64,000 nucleotides of DNA from Oceanisphaera sp. IT1-181 (GTDB lineage: Bacteria; Pseudomonadota; Gammaproteobacteria; Enterobacterales; Aeromonadaceae). The notes below the pieces were generated by a model. The model did not search any database. It was not told the DNA's origin and saw nothing but the letters and a program-made list of their open reading frames with translations. The position numbers and the translations under genes are program-made. The DNA lies in NCBI RefSeq assembly GCF_033807535.1, contig NZ_CP136856.1, positions 1,297,001 to 1,361,000 on the forward strand, in the 5' to 3' direction. The first letter of the stretch is position 1, and each line of letters opens with the position of its first letter. Below, one piece after another: positions 25,049-34,284 of the stretch.

Positions 25049-25774
25049 ATGCAAACTTCCACCCACAACGATCCTAAAATTCTGATTGCCCTCGATTATG
25101 CGGATCAATCATCAGCATTAGCGCTAGTTGCACAATTGGATCCTGCTTATTGTCGCCTAAAAGTAGGTAAAGAAATGTTTACCTTATTTGGGCCTGAGTT
25201 TGTGCGCACCTTAGTACAGTCAGGGTTTGATGTATTTTTGGATCTTAAATTTCATGATATTCCTAATACAGTCGCAAAAGCCGTAGCGGCGGCGGCTGAG
25301 TTAGGCGTGTGGATGGTAAACGTGCATGCCAGTGGCGGTGCGCGCATGATGAGCGCGGCGCGTGACGCCTTATTGCCTTATGGCGATAAGGCTCCTTTGT
25401 TAATCGCAGTGACCGTGCTGACCAGCATGACGGATGATGAGCTGACTCAAATAGGCATATTGCGCTCGCCAGCAGAGCAGGTATTGGCCTTGGCACGTTT
25501 AACGCGAGATGCCGGCTTAGATGGGGTAGTGTGCTCTGCTCAAGAAGCCAGCTTATTAAAAGCTGAGCTTGGCTCAGACTTTAAGTTGATCACACCCGGT
25601 ATTCGCCCCGCCGGCAGTGCTGCAGGCGATCAACACCGTATTATGACGCCAGAGCAAGCCTTAGCGGCAGGCAGTGATTATTTGGTGATAGGACGGCCTA
25701 TTACGCAAGCGGCCGATCCTGCTCAGGTGTTGGCGGCAATAAACGATGCATGTAATTACGGCCAGTCAGAATAA
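25049..25774 (+). CDS. pyrF: Orotidine 5'-phosphate decarboxylase
   Basis: The 241-residue TIM-barrel enzyme makes UMP from OMP. The catalytic charged set is in FLDLKFHDIPNT, the N-terminal ALDYAD and KVGKEMF bind substrate, and TPGIRP with VIGRPIT close the phosphate site. GAAAGGTAAC precedes the ATG. It follows lapAB in order but is followed by its own terminator. Confidence 0.97.
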   Translation: MQTSTHNDPKILIALDYADQSSALALVAQLDPAYCRLKVGKEMFTLFGPEFVRTLVQSGFDVFLDLKFHDIPNTVAKAVAAAAELGVWMVNVHASGGARMMSAARDALLPYGDKAPLLIAVTVLTSMTDDELTQIGILRSPAEQVLALARLTRDAGLDGVVCSAQEASLLKAELGSDFKLITPGIRPAGSAAGDQHRIMTPEQALAAGSDYLVIGRPITQAADPAQVLAAINDACNYGQSE

Positions 25775-25804
25775 ATAGAGTCGTGAACATTGGTTTTAGC
25801 ATCA

Positions 25805-25832
25805 GGCGCATATAACGTATGCGCCTTTTTTA
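25805..25832 (+). terminator. Terminator after pyrF
   Basis: GGCGCATA-TAAC-GTATGCGCC followed by six T. Confidence 0.92.
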
Positions 25833-25862
25833 TGATTAACATGCATAAAGGAATATACGTAG

Positions 25863-26084
25863 GTGAGCCTGAGCACAACCGAACTATTAACAATTATTAA
25901 CAAACCCATGCCGTTTGGTAAGCATAGCGGGCAGGCCTTGCTGACCTTACCACTGGGCTATTTATGCTGGCTAGAGCGCCAAGGCTGGCCCAGTGGTGAG
26001 ATAGGCGCTGAGTTAGCGCTGATCTATGAGTTAAAGCACAATGGTGTGGCTGAGCCTTTGTATCGCTTGTTAGCGCGCCGTTAA
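25863..26084 (+). CDS. DUF3820 family protein
   Basis: The 73-residue protein has MPFGKHSGQALLTLPLGYLCWLE, the core of DUF3820 (FGKxxGxxLxxLPxxYLxWL). Pfam labels the family a putative quorum-sensing-regulated virulence factor; the biochemical role is unknown. It starts with GTG at 25863, with AAAGGA about 10 bases upstream. It lies after the pyrF terminator and stands alone. Confidence 0.75.
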   Translation: MSLSTTELLTIINKPMPFGKHSGQALLTLPLGYLCWLERQGWPSGEIGAELALIYELKHNGVAEPLYRLLARR

Positions 26085-26180
26085 ACTCAGTCTTTGAGGC
26101 TGGTGTATGCTTCACGCGAGTAACTAAGTAATGCTACGGAACTAACGTGGACTTTGTCATTACAGGCTCTTAAAGACTCA

Positions 26181-26463
26181 CCTGATTACCCATAATGTTC
26201 AGCCATATCTCAATAATTTTTCATAAATAAATTCAATTGGTTACAGGGTGGTGCATGTCTATTCTCTTGTAGGAGCCAATTTATTCGGCTCGGTTTGATG
26301 TTTTGCTTTAAATCTAAACCTCAGTAACAGCCAGCAAAGCTGGCCAGCCGAATGAATTGGCTGCTACAAAACCCTGACCATTTGACCTTGGAGCTAGACT
26401 GGCAGCTACAAAAGAACAAACCGAAACAGGGCGCATAATGGCTGAGGTTCATAAGTAGTCAGG
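26181..26463 (+). repeat. MITE-like element family B, copy 2
   Basis: 283 bp from CCTGATTACCCATAATG to AGTAGTCAGG. The right end keeps GCATAATGGCTGAGG. The REP-like module at 26268-26297 has stem GAGCC/GGCTC; an inverted partner with AGCC/GGCT lies near 26345-26370. Confidence 0.7.
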
Positions 26464-26718
26464 AAGACTCAAGGCTTCTTCGCCACTGTATTTGCGCTGG
26501 GTTTTGACTTTGTAGGTGCAAATTTATTCAGCACGGTTTGTAATTTGGCTTTAGGTTTGGCTTTAGAACTAACCAGCTACGCTGGCTCGGCGAAGTCCTC
26601 TTCGCCGCAGTTTGGAGCTTGGCTATCCACAGCAGTTATGGCGTACTGCTTATGCGTTACGCGCCTAGATTAGGCATTGAGCACCTGTCATCTATTTAAT
26701 CGAGTCAGATTTTAGATA

Positions 26719-26745
26719 CAAAAAAGGGCCGTAAGGCCCTTTTTA
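26719..26745 (-). terminator. Terminator of hns (symmetrical)
   Basis: AAAAAGGGCC-GTAA-GGCCCTTTTT. Confidence 0.92.
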
Positions 26746-26765
26746 AAACTTAGTAAACAGTCTTA

Positions 26766-27176
26766 TTAGTTTTTAATAAGAAAATCTTCTAATGTTTTGC
26801 TGCCATTATCCATGGCGTTTTTAATTGGTGAAGGCTTGCGGCCTTGACCAGTCCACGTTCTGTATTGACCGCTTTCGTCAGTGTATTCGTACTTAGCAGG
26901 ACGCTTGCTACGCGGTGCACTTACTTTCTTAGCAGGCTCAGCTAATTGTAATAGATCGCTTAAATCAATACCGTCAGCGGCCATTTGTTCCATGTACTCT
27001 TTAAGCTTACGATCGCGCTCTTGAGCTGCTGCTTGTTCAGCCGCTTTAGTTTCACGTTGCTCTTCAATAACACTAGACAGTTTAGCTAACGCTTCTTCCA
27101 TCTGATCCAGAGTCAGTTCACGAGTTGCTGCACGTAAACTACGAATGTTCAGTAGTGTTTTCAAAAATTCAGTCAT
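26766..27176 (-). CDS. hns: H-NS family nucleoid protein
   Basis: The 136-residue DNA-binding protein silences AT-rich genes. It has an N-terminal coiled-coil oligomerisation region (about 1-65), a linker, and a C-terminal domain with YEYTDESGQYRTWTGQGRKP, whose TWTGQGRKP is the AT-hook-like core. The start at 27176 (MTEFLKTLL) is chosen because AGGTGG precedes it; a GTG 9 bp upstream overlaps that site. The upstream DNA is unusually AT-rich, consistent with autoregulation. Confidence 0.95.
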   Translation of the reverse strand: MTEFLKTLLNIRSLRAATRELTLDQMEEALAKLSSVIEEQRETKAAEQAAAQERDRKLKEYMEQMAADGIDLSDLLQLAEPAKKVSAPRSKRPAKYEYTDESGQYRTWTGQGRKPSPIKNAMDNGSKTLEDFLIKN

Positions 27177-27736
27177 TGCATCCACCTAATCGGTTATATA
27201 TTTTTATGGGTTAAATTTACAGCTTAGTTTTAAATGAAGCAAGTTAATTACTAAAATACTTTTTTGTCTTGTTAATAGTAAGCCATTTTCTGCCGCAGTG
27301 CGCTTAATATGGCCTTGCATTTTGCGAATGGCATTTGCTAATTAAAATAAACAGTCTACCGTTCGCTTTTATAGAGAAGGTTAGTCCTGTTTTATTGTAG
27401 AACCTTATGGCTGTTTTATGCAGACTCAGCTGAGTTAAAAAGTAAAATATATATATCTTTAATAATCCCAATGAAGCAATAGCTGAGCATACTTAAACCT
27501 AGATTTAGCGTAACTCAGCCATGCGCAAGGAATAGATAAGCCATGTTTAGACCATGTTATAATATAGTTAAACTTTGCTTATAATAGCGACAAATTTGCG
27601 CATTTAATGGCGTAAATTTAGCCTAAAGCGGCTTTTAGGCTAAAAATATTGATTTTTAGCTATCAGCCAGTAAGATCCGCTGGCTGAGTTGCGCTTAGCT
27701 GCATAACTCGCCACTAAAATCAGTCCTGCGTTATGC
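27177..27736. other. AT-rich region between hns and the NhaC locus
   Basis: 560 bp without a supported gene. It is richer in A+T than its surroundings, with TATATATATCTTTAATAATC near 27450. An inverted repeat TTTAGCCTAAA/TTTAGGCTAAA lies at about 27617-27644. It could serve H-NS autoregulation or the downstream promoter. Confidence 0.45.
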
Positions 27737-27907
27737 ATGGATAAGTTGTGGGTTGACCGAATCAGTGTCGAAAGAACAAGTACTACCATGAATAGTATTA
27801 ATGGTGCGCTATTGCTGGGAAAAGTAGCTGACACTGGGCTCAGACTTGTGCTGTTGGTCGCTCTGCTAATCCTAGCGGTTATGTTGGTTGTTATATTAAA
27901 AATTTAG
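27737..27907 (+). CDS. Candidate 56-aa single-pass membrane protein
   Basis: A small ORF runs from ATG 27737 to TAG 27905-27907. An internal in-frame ATG at 27788 would give 39 residues. The C-terminal half is one strongly hydrophobic helix (RLVLLVALLILAVMLVVILK). It ends 13 bp before the NhaC start, so it may be co-transcribed and its product could associate with the antiporter. No family was recognised. No strong ribosome-binding site precedes either start, so it may not be translated. Confidence 0.3.
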   Translation: MDKLWVDRISVERTSTTMNSINGALLLGKVADTGLRLVLLVALLILAVMLVVILKI

Positions 27908-27920
27908 TTCAGGTGCTGTT

Positions 27921-29477
27921 GTGGAATCTTCTTTTATTCAAAATTACTGGTCATTATTACCGCCGCTACTTGCTATAGTGTTAGCTGTGCTTACCCGTCG
28001 CGTGCTGTTATCTCTGGGGTTAGGGATTATATTGGCCGCGCTATTACTGCAGCATTTTAACCCAGTAGCGACCCTGCAGTTACTGATAAGCAGCGCCGCC
28101 TCCCTTTTTTGGTCTGATAACACAGTCAATGAATGGAACGTTAATATCCTGATATTCTTGCTGCTGTTAGGTTGTATTATCAGTATGTTAAGTCGTATTG
28201 GTGCTACGCTGGCCTTTGCCGAATGGGCCCAAGTTCGTATTAAAAATAGACGCCAAGCTAAGATGATGACCGGGCTTTTGGTGTTTATATTCTTCATTGA
28301 CGATTACTTTCATAGTTTATCGGTGGGCACCATTTGCCGCCCAGTCACGGATCGTTTTAATATCTCTCGTGCCAAATTGGCCTATCTATTGGACTCAACC
28401 GCAGCGCCTGTTTGTGTGTTAATGCCGGTGTCTTCTTGGGGCGCATATATTATCGCCTTAGTGGGCGGTATTTTAGTCAGCCATGGCATTACCGGTCACA
28501 GCGCATTAGGCGCCTTCTTAATGATGGGCAGCATGAACTATTATGCGATATTCACGCTCATTATGGTGTTACTGGTGATCCGTGGCGGCTGGGATCTTGG
28601 CCCTATGGCACGCCATGAGGAAGCCGCCCTGGCGGGTGTTTTGTTTGATAGTGCGAAAGGCAAACCACCCGGGGTGGAGGATAACAGCGAGCAAATAGGG
28701 CGCGTAATAGACTTATTATTGGCCATTGCTACCTTAACCTTAGTTACCGTGGCCGGCTTGTTGTTCACCGGCGCGCAGGCACTCAGCGAAAGCGGTATTG
28801 AGTTTAGCGTGTTAGGCGCATTAGAAAACACCAATGTAGGTCGCTCCTTGGTGGTTGGCGGCTTAGCTGGCTTAGGCGTGTGTGCGGTGGGAATGGTACA
28901 ACAAAAGGTCTCTGCCGCTAATTGGCTGCAGACCTTGGCGCTGGGTATTAAGGGCATGTTGCCGGCAATTTATATTTTGTTATTGGCGTGGACTATTGCC
29001 AGCTTGATCAGCCAATTAGAAACCGGCCAATATCTGGCTTCTTTAGTGCAACAGAGCCTGCCACTCTTTTTATTACCGGCGGTATTATTTTTACTGGCCG
29101 GTATGATGGCATTTGCGACCGGCACCAGTTGGGGCACCTTTGGCATTATGCTGCCGATTGCCGCAGATATGACCATGGCCATTGATGTCGCGTTATTGTT
29201 ACCGGCGATGTCAGCGGTAATGGCAGGCGCGGTATTTGGCGATCACTGCTCACCTATCTCAGACACCACTATTTTGTCGTCTACGGGAGCGGCTTGTCAT
29301 CACATCGACCATGTATTGACTCAGCTGCCATACGCATTGTCGATAGCATTGGTGAGCCTCGTTGGCTATGTGGCACTGGGTTACAGTGCTTCTGTGATGG
29401 TTGGGTTAATAGCCGCAACGATGGCGTTTATCTTGGTATTGGTTTTTTGGCATTGGCAGCAACGCCAACAGGGATAA
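27921..29477 (+). CDS. NhaC-type Na+/H+ antiporter family protein
   Basis: The 518-residue polytopic membrane protein has about 12 hydrophobic helices. The family signature FGDHCSPISDTTILSSTG is intact, together with the polar membrane motif FIDDYFHSL. NhaC-family carriers exchange protons for sodium or organic ions; the cargo here is not certain. The start is GTG at 27921 (CAGG upstream). It may form a unit with the small hydrophobic ORF just before it. It converges with the EAL-HDOD gene at a shared terminator. Confidence 0.88.
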   Translation: MESSFIQNYWSLLPPLLAIVLAVLTRRVLLSLGLGIILAALLLQHFNPVATLQLLISSAASLFWSDNTVNEWNVNILIFLLLLGCIISMLSRIGATLAFAEWAQVRIKNRRQAKMMTGLLVFIFFIDDYFHSLSVGTICRPVTDRFNISRAKLAYLLDSTAAPVCVLMPVSSWGAYIIALVGGILVSHGITGHSALGAFLMMGSMNYYAIFTLIMVLLVIRGGWDLGPMARHEEAALAGVLFDSAKGKPPGVEDNSEQIGRVIDLLLAIATLTLVTVAGLLFTGAQALSESGIEFSVLGALENTNVGRSLVVGGLAGLGVCAVGMVQQKVSAANWLQTLALGIKGMLPAIYILLLAWTIASLISQLETGQYLASLVQQSLPLFLLPAVLFLLAGMMAFATGTSWGTFGIMLPIAADMTMAIDVALLLPAMSAVMAGAVFGDHCSPISDTTILSSTGAACHHIDHVLTQLPYALSIALVSLVGYVALGYSASVMVGLIAATMAFILVLVFWHWQQRQQG

Positions 29478-29496
29478 AAACACAATATTGACTGAA

Positions 29497-29535
29497 ACAA
29501 AAAAGCTCAGTGACTTAGTCACTGAGCTTTTTTGT
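29497..29535. terminator. Bidirectional terminator
   Basis: AAAAAGCTCAGTGAC-TTA-GTCACTGAGC plus six T. It serves the antiporter gene (+) and the EAL-HDOD gene (-). Confidence 0.95.
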
Positions 29536-29585
29536 TGATGTTGGTTCTCGCTAAATGGAGCTTAATAAGTGGCGTAGCGCTATTA

Positions 29586-30797
29586 CTAATCGTTAATAAT
29601 TTGGCTCCATATGATGGCGCTTTCATAAAAACGGCTGCTGTCTTGCTCAGTTAAATTAATAAAATCTAAGCGCTGTTGCAGCATAGACCAGTTAGCTTGC
29701 TCGTGATCTTGCATCAAGCCCATTAAGAAGCCTAATTTTCCCTTTTGTTCTAACAAGGCTTGCCGTATGGGATCAGTCACCGAGAGATGGGGCAAGATGT
29801 CAGCCATGGGTCTTTCTAATAAGACATCCAGTAAGGAGAATAAGCCACAGAGAAACGCATCTTCTTGTAGGTTAGGGCATACCTTATTGGCGAGTAGCTC
29901 ACACCACTTAGCTCTTATCATCGACAAACGATACAGCTCAACATTTTTATCTTTGCTGATATAGGCGGCCATCATTATGGCTGCAAAACGCCTCAGTTGT
30001 TTTTCACCTAAAAATACGATGGCATTACGCAAATTATCGATACTTTGCAGCCTGTAGCCGGAATTTACGTTGTTTACATAGCGTAATAAATAGTAAGAGA
30101 GGGTGAGGTCGCGAGTAAATAGCTCGGTTAATCGATCATAATCAATGATTTCTTCGTTGATAAAAGACAGTAACTCAAAGCCAGCCATTTCGTCTGTGGT
30201 GAGCACACGGCGACTGAACACCTGCGGCTGTTGAAAGTAGTAACCCTGAAAAAAGTGAAAGCCGGCGTCTTTGGAATCAGCAAATTCTTGTTGGGTTTCT
30301 ACTTTCTCAGCAATAAAACGAATGTGCGGATACACGAGACAACGTTCAATCAAGCGACGACAATCGGGCATGGAAACTTGGCGTAGATCCAGTTTGATAA
30401 AATCTATATAGGGGAAAAATATATCCCATATTTTATTAGGGATATGGTCATCTAACGCTACTTGCAGACCAAGTTTTTTTATGGATTTAATGCTGTTTAA
30501 CAACGCTTGGTCTGGGATAGCTGTTTCTAACACTTCAATGACTAGCTGCTGTTGCTGAAAAGATTCAGCTAAACCTTCGCGCAATAACGCATCAGGAAAA
30601 TTCACAAAGCACAATGAATGAGCCACTAAATCTTCAATTTTTTGACTTAAAAATTGTTCGGCCAGTAGCCTACGAGTAGCCAGCTCCGCATCCACATCGG
30701 GAAAACGATTTTCAAGGCTGGTGCGAAATAGCAGCTCATATCCCAGCGGCTTACCATCACTATCTAAGATAGCTTGTTTGGCTACAAAACAATGCAT
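29586..30797 (-). CDS. EAL-HDOD domain protein (CdgJ/YuxH type), degenerate EAL
   Basis: The 403-residue protein has an N-terminal EAL-like domain (about 1-195) and a C-terminal HDOD domain (about 200-400; RYVNNVNSGYR, DNLRNAIVFLGEKQLRR). The EAL signature is YELLFR, the DDFG metal motif has become DDHIPN, and EGVE is EKVE. Together these suggest no phosphodiesterase activity. Relatives such as Vibrio CdgJ affect motility and biofilm, probably as scaffolds or c-di-GMP receptors. GGATTCC lies before the ATG. Confidence 0.85.
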   Translation of the reverse strand: MHCFVAKQAILDSDGKPLGYELLFRTSLENRFPDVDAELATRRLLAEQFLSQKIEDLVAHSLCFVNFPDALLREGLAESFQQQQLVIEVLETAIPDQALLNSIKSIKKLGLQVALDDHIPNKIWDIFFPYIDFIKLDLRQVSMPDCRRLIERCLVYPHIRFIAEKVETQQEFADSKDAGFHFFQGYYFQQPQVFSRRVLTTDEMAGFELLSFINEEIIDYDRLTELFTRDLTLSYYLLRYVNNVNSGYRLQSIDNLRNAIVFLGEKQLRRFAAIMMAAYISKDKNVELYRLSMIRAKWCELLANKVCPNLQEDAFLCGLFSLLDVLLERPMADILPHLSVTDPIRQALLEQKGKLGFLMGLMQDHEQANWSMLQQRLDFINLTEQDSSRFYESAIIWSQIIND

Positions 30798-30862
30798 AAG
30801 GAATCCAAAAAAGAGAATAACCGACTAAATATACAGTATTGTATTCGGATAAACAAAGCCAT

Positions 30863-30890
30863 GAAAAAGCGCCCACTGCGGGGCGCTAAT
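30863..30890 (-). terminator. Terminator of fadL
   Basis: AGCGCCC/GGGCGCT stem with TTTTTCATGG following on the minus strand. Confidence 0.75.
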
Positions 30891-31001
30891 TATATAATAA
30901 CCAACAACTTAAATAAGGCCTTAGGCTTAGTGAGCCTACTCAGTTAGCCGGTAACTCTTAAACGTATTGCCTTAAAATACTTGGCCTTGGAAGACCTGAA
31001 C

Positions 31002-32339
31002 TTAGAAAGTATAATTCATTTGTACGCCAAATAGATAGGCGTCGCCCCCTGATATAAATTCATAAGGAGTGTTAGGAATCCCACTGTCTTCTCTAACCGT
31101 CACCTTTTTACCATCCAGGAAGGCAAAGGAAGCATCCATGCTCAAGTTCTCATTCAGCGCATAAGTAGCGCCTACTGTGTACCAAATGCGGTCTACGTCT
31201 GGAATAGAGATAGAACGCGCATTTTCTGGCACCGGTGATTTATCATAGGCAAGGCCGCCACGCAGAGTTAATTGGTCGTTGAGCTGGTGAGTCGCGCCCA
31301 TGCTCATACGCCAGCTATTTTCAAAGCCTTCTGGCTTGGCAAAGTAAGAGCCACCTTGATTATCTAAGGCGCGCAGCTCTTCAAAGGTACTCCATTCCGT
31401 CCACATCAGGCCGTAATGCAATGCCCAATCAGGTTGTACTTGGTGAAAGCCTGATATTTCAGCGATGGCGGGCAAACTTAAATCTAAACTGCCTGGCTTG
31501 CTTATGCTACTAGTGCCTACCGGTAATCCAGCGCTTATAGAAGCATTATTAGGCTGTTGAGGCAAGGCGCTGGAGTATTCGCCTTCTAAGGTTAAATCCA
31601 CTTTAGAGCGGTAGGTTAGTGCCCATCGGTTATATTCATCAGCTTCCAATAACAGACCTATATTCCAGCCGTAGCCCCAGTCATCGCCTTTCAGGCGGAC
31701 AAATTCAGAGGTTGGCACAAGTGAAGTCGCTCCACCTGTGGCAGCGTTAACATTTCCTGCTGCTATGCCTGAGTGTCTAATTAATTCTGCATCCGCATAC
31801 ACGGCATTAAAACCGGCACCGAGTGACAGATGCTGATTGGCTTTAAACGCAATATTAGGGTTTAAATTTAGCGTTTTGAGTGAGGTGCTGCCCGCCACCG
31901 AGCCTGCATAATGATTATTTTGATAGCTAGTTGATAGGCCATAATTGGTAAAAGCGCCAAATCCCATCGCCCATTGTTCGTTAAGTGGTTGTACATAATA
32001 GAAGAAGGGTACTACCGCATCATCAGCAATATCTTGGGAACTGGTGGGCAGTCCGTTTGCTTGACCTGCAGTCGCTAGTGCACCTTTACCCTCTACATCT
32101 ACGTCGGGATTAATGTATATAGCACCGGCTGATAGCGCTGGGCGATCAAACAATGTCATGGCGGCAGGGTTTCGCCCGAGTACGGAAGCATTATCGCCAA
32201 TGGCACCTTCACCGGCATAGGCGCGACCTAAGCCGGTGGCGTTTTGTTCAGCCAGCTGAAACGCGGCAGAGTGAGCTTGCCCTGTAGCCATGGCCATGGC
32301 TGCAGCAACAAGGGACAACTTGAGTATTTGTTTGCTCAT
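31002..32339 (-). CDS. fadL: Long-chain fatty acid transporter FadL
   Basis: The 445-residue outer-membrane beta-barrel imports long-chain fatty acids. A signal peptide (MSKQILKLSLVAAAMAMATGQAHS) gives a mature N-terminus AAFQLAEQNATGLGRAYAGEGA, shown here in pieces: the AFQLAEQNATGLGRA plug segment is diagnostic. NPAAMTLF follows, and the protein ends with the barrel signature FGVQMNYTF. The start at 32339 is preferred to ATG codons 15-18 bp upstream. An AAAC-N4-GTTT site lies 131 bp upstream. It fits the fad genes elsewhere in the window. Confidence 0.94.
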   Translation of the reverse strand: MSKQILKLSLVAAAMAMATGQAHSAAFQLAEQNATGLGRAYAGEGAIGDNASVLGRNPAAMTLFDRPALSAGAIYINPDVDVEGKGALATAGQANGLPTSSQDIADDAVVPFFYYVQPLNEQWAMGFGAFTNYGLSTSYQNNHYAGSVAGSTSLKTLNLNPNIAFKANQHLSLGAGFNAVYADAELIRHSGIAAGNVNAATGGATSLVPTSEFVRLKGDDWGYGWNIGLLLEADEYNRWALTYRSKVDLTLEGEYSSALPQQPNNASISAGLPVGTSSISKPGSLDLSLPAIAEISGFHQVQPDWALHYGLMWTEWSTFEELRALDNQGGSYFAKPEGFENSWRMSMGATHQLNDQLTLRGGLAYDKSPVPENARSISIPDVDRIWYTVGATYALNENLSMDASFAFLDGKKVTVREDSGIPNTPYEFISGGDAYLFGVQMNYTF

Positions 32340-32438
32340 GAAGGACTCTCTCATCATTGTGGTATTAGTTAATAACGCACGCTTGGTGCTCTATCCTTTT
32401 TTACTTTTACCAAAACTCACTACCTTACCTTTACTAAA

Positions 32439-32481
32439 ATCCAGCATAAGAAAGTGTTAACGAGAAGTAAAACGTTTGTTT
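32439..32481 (-). promoter_or_regulatory. Putative fadL promoter with PsrA-type site
   Basis: On the minus strand, AAAC-AAAC-GTTT (32470-32481) is followed by TTTACT, 17 bp, TATGCT. The site would overlap the -35 region. The AAACGTTT core also resembles LacI-family (PurR) boxes, so the regulator is inferred. Confidence 0.4.
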
Positions 32482-32509
32482 AAAAAAAGGAGCCCTTAGG
32501 CTCCTTTTG
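32482..32509 (-). terminator. Terminator of putP
   Basis: GGAGCC-TAAG-GGCTCC followed by seven T on the minus strand. Confidence 0.9.
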
Positions 32510-32567
32510 TGAGGCGGCGCAGCTATTTAAGCTTCGAACGCCATTTGGATTAGAGTTCGAACTCCAC

Positions 32568-34040
32568 TTAAAGCTCAGACTCCATGCGTCTAAAATCTAA
32601 GACTACCTTTTGACTGGGGGGTGTACCTAAGCGACTAATAAAGATACAAGCCAAAGTGGCAATCACAAAGCCGGGTACGATTTCATACAAGTCAAAAATG
32701 CCCAGCGGGCCACCGGTGAGCTGCTTCCAACCAATCACCGTTAAGGCGCCCAACACAATGCCCGCTAAGGCACCATTACGGGTGAGACGCGGCCAATACA
32801 GGCTCAAGATAATCACTGGGCCAAAGGCTGCACCAAAGCCTGCCCATGCGTAACTGACTAAATCTAATACGGACGATTTAGGGTTAAGCGCAATAAACAT
32901 GGCAAAGAGCGCCACCGCTACCACAGCGAATCGACCCACCCACACTAATTCATTATCTTGTGCATGGGGGCGAAACCAGCGTTTATAAAAGTCCTCGGTA
33001 ATGGCCGACGAACACACCAACAACTGTGAGTCTATGGTACTCATGATGGCGGACAAAATAGCGGCAACCAAAAAGCCTGCTACCCAAGGATTAAACACCG
33101 CTTGAGACAGCGCCAAGAACACAGTCTCTGCGTTCTCAAGCGGCACGCCTGCAAAATATACCGCCCCCGCTAGGCCTACGGCCACGGCACCTATTAGTGA
33201 TAATATCATCCAGCTCATGGCAATACGTCGCGAGAGCGGCACTGATGCTGGCGAGTCTATGGCCATAAAGCGGGCCAAGATATGTGGCTGACCAAAGTAA
33301 CCTAAGCCCCAGGCCAGTAAGCTTAAACCGCCCAACAAGGAGAAGTCGTGGAAGAAGTCTAACTTAGTGCTGTCCATCTCCTTGAGCGTGCTTAAGGTTT
33401 GATCGATGCCACCCAGCTCGTTCATTACCGCCCACGGTAAGATGATTAAGGCTAACAGCATTAAGATACCTTGAAAAAAGTCCGTCCAAGACACGGCCAA
33501 AAAGCCGCCCATAAAGGTGTACGCCATGATCACGCCGCCACCCAACAGCAGGGCGGTGACATAAGGCAGGCCAAATACTTTTTCAAATAAAATAGCGCCG
33601 CCCACTAGACCGGAGGCGGTATAAAAAATAAAGAATACCAAGATGGTGATGGCAGAAACCACACGGATTAAACCGCTATGATCCGCCAGTCTATTTTCTA
33701 AAAAGTCTGGGATGGTCAGTGAGTCATTGGCTTGCTCCGTATACACGCGCAGCCGTTTGGCAACAAATAGCCAATTAAGCCAAGCGCCGATCACTAAGCC
33801 AATGCCAATCCATGCTTGGCTAATACCGGATAAGTACACAGCACCGGGCAGGCCTAATAGTAACCAGCCACTCATGTCGGACGCACCGACACTTAAGGCG
33901 GCCACACCTGGGCCTAAACGGCGGCCACCCAAAATATAATCACTGAGTGAGCGGGTGGCGCGGTAGGCGATAACACCAATCAGCATGGTGAGGACTAAAT
34001 AACCGACGAAGGTAATTAGAATGGGATATTCTATGGTCAT
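32568..34040 (-). CDS. putP: Sodium/proline symporter PutP
   Basis: The 490-residue SSS-family carrier takes up proline with sodium. The order of segments matches PutP: LSDYILGGRRLG, SVGASDMSGWLLLGLPGA, GFLAVSWTDFFQG and AILSAIMSTIDSQLLVCSSA. About 13 hydrophobic helices are visible. putA is not in the window. It is upstream of fadL on the same strand, but a good terminator separates them. A MITE-like element lies about 245 bp upstream of its start. Confidence 0.95.
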   Translation of the reverse strand: MTIEYPILITFVGYLVLTMLIGVIAYRATRSLSDYILGGRRLGPGVAALSVGASDMSGWLLLGLPGAVYLSGISQAWIGIGLVIGAWLNWLFVAKRLRVYTEQANDSLTIPDFLENRLADHSGLIRVVSAITILVFFIFYTASGLVGGAILFEKVFGLPYVTALLLGGGVIMAYTFMGGFLAVSWTDFFQGILMLLALIILPWAVMNELGGIDQTLSTLKEMDSTKLDFFHDFSLLGGLSLLAWGLGYFGQPHILARFMAIDSPASVPLSRRIAMSWMILSLIGAVAVGLAGAVYFAGVPLENAETVFLALSQAVFNPWVAGFLVAAILSAIMSTIDSQLLVCSSAITEDFYKRWFRPHAQDNELVWVGRFAVVAVALFAMFIALNPKSSVLDLVSYAWAGFGAAFGPVIILSLYWPRLTRNGALAGIVLGALTVIGWKQLTGGPLGIFDLYEIVPGFVIATLACIFISRLGTPPSQKVVLDFRRMESEL

Positions 34041-34284
34041 AGCGTATTCCTGTGGTTCCGAACAGCGTGTTCGCTTCCATGAAAAGGTAAGAGGTCGCCA
34101 GTCAAATAGACTCGCTAAACAAGATCTTACCCCATAAAGTCGAATAACTCTCGATTACTCTAACCTTATGCCGCAATTGTATATTTGTCCGTTTATTTTT
34201 TAATCGCTCTCGTTTGTTAAGCTGATGAGAGGCGCAAGTTGAACCACAAGTTGAGCAATTAATCGCCCCCACAAAAATAATAGC

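Larger units (their letters stand above)
26085..26765. other. DUF3820-hns convergent intergenic region
   Basis: 681 bp without a gene. It contains MITE-like family B copy 2, a further REP-like module at 26511-26540, and the hns terminator. Confidence 0.7.

Noticed and set aside
32470..32481. PurR operator
   Set aside because: The AAACGTTT core fits PurR, but the flanks do not, and fadL is not a purine gene. PsrA is the more natural reading, though not proven.
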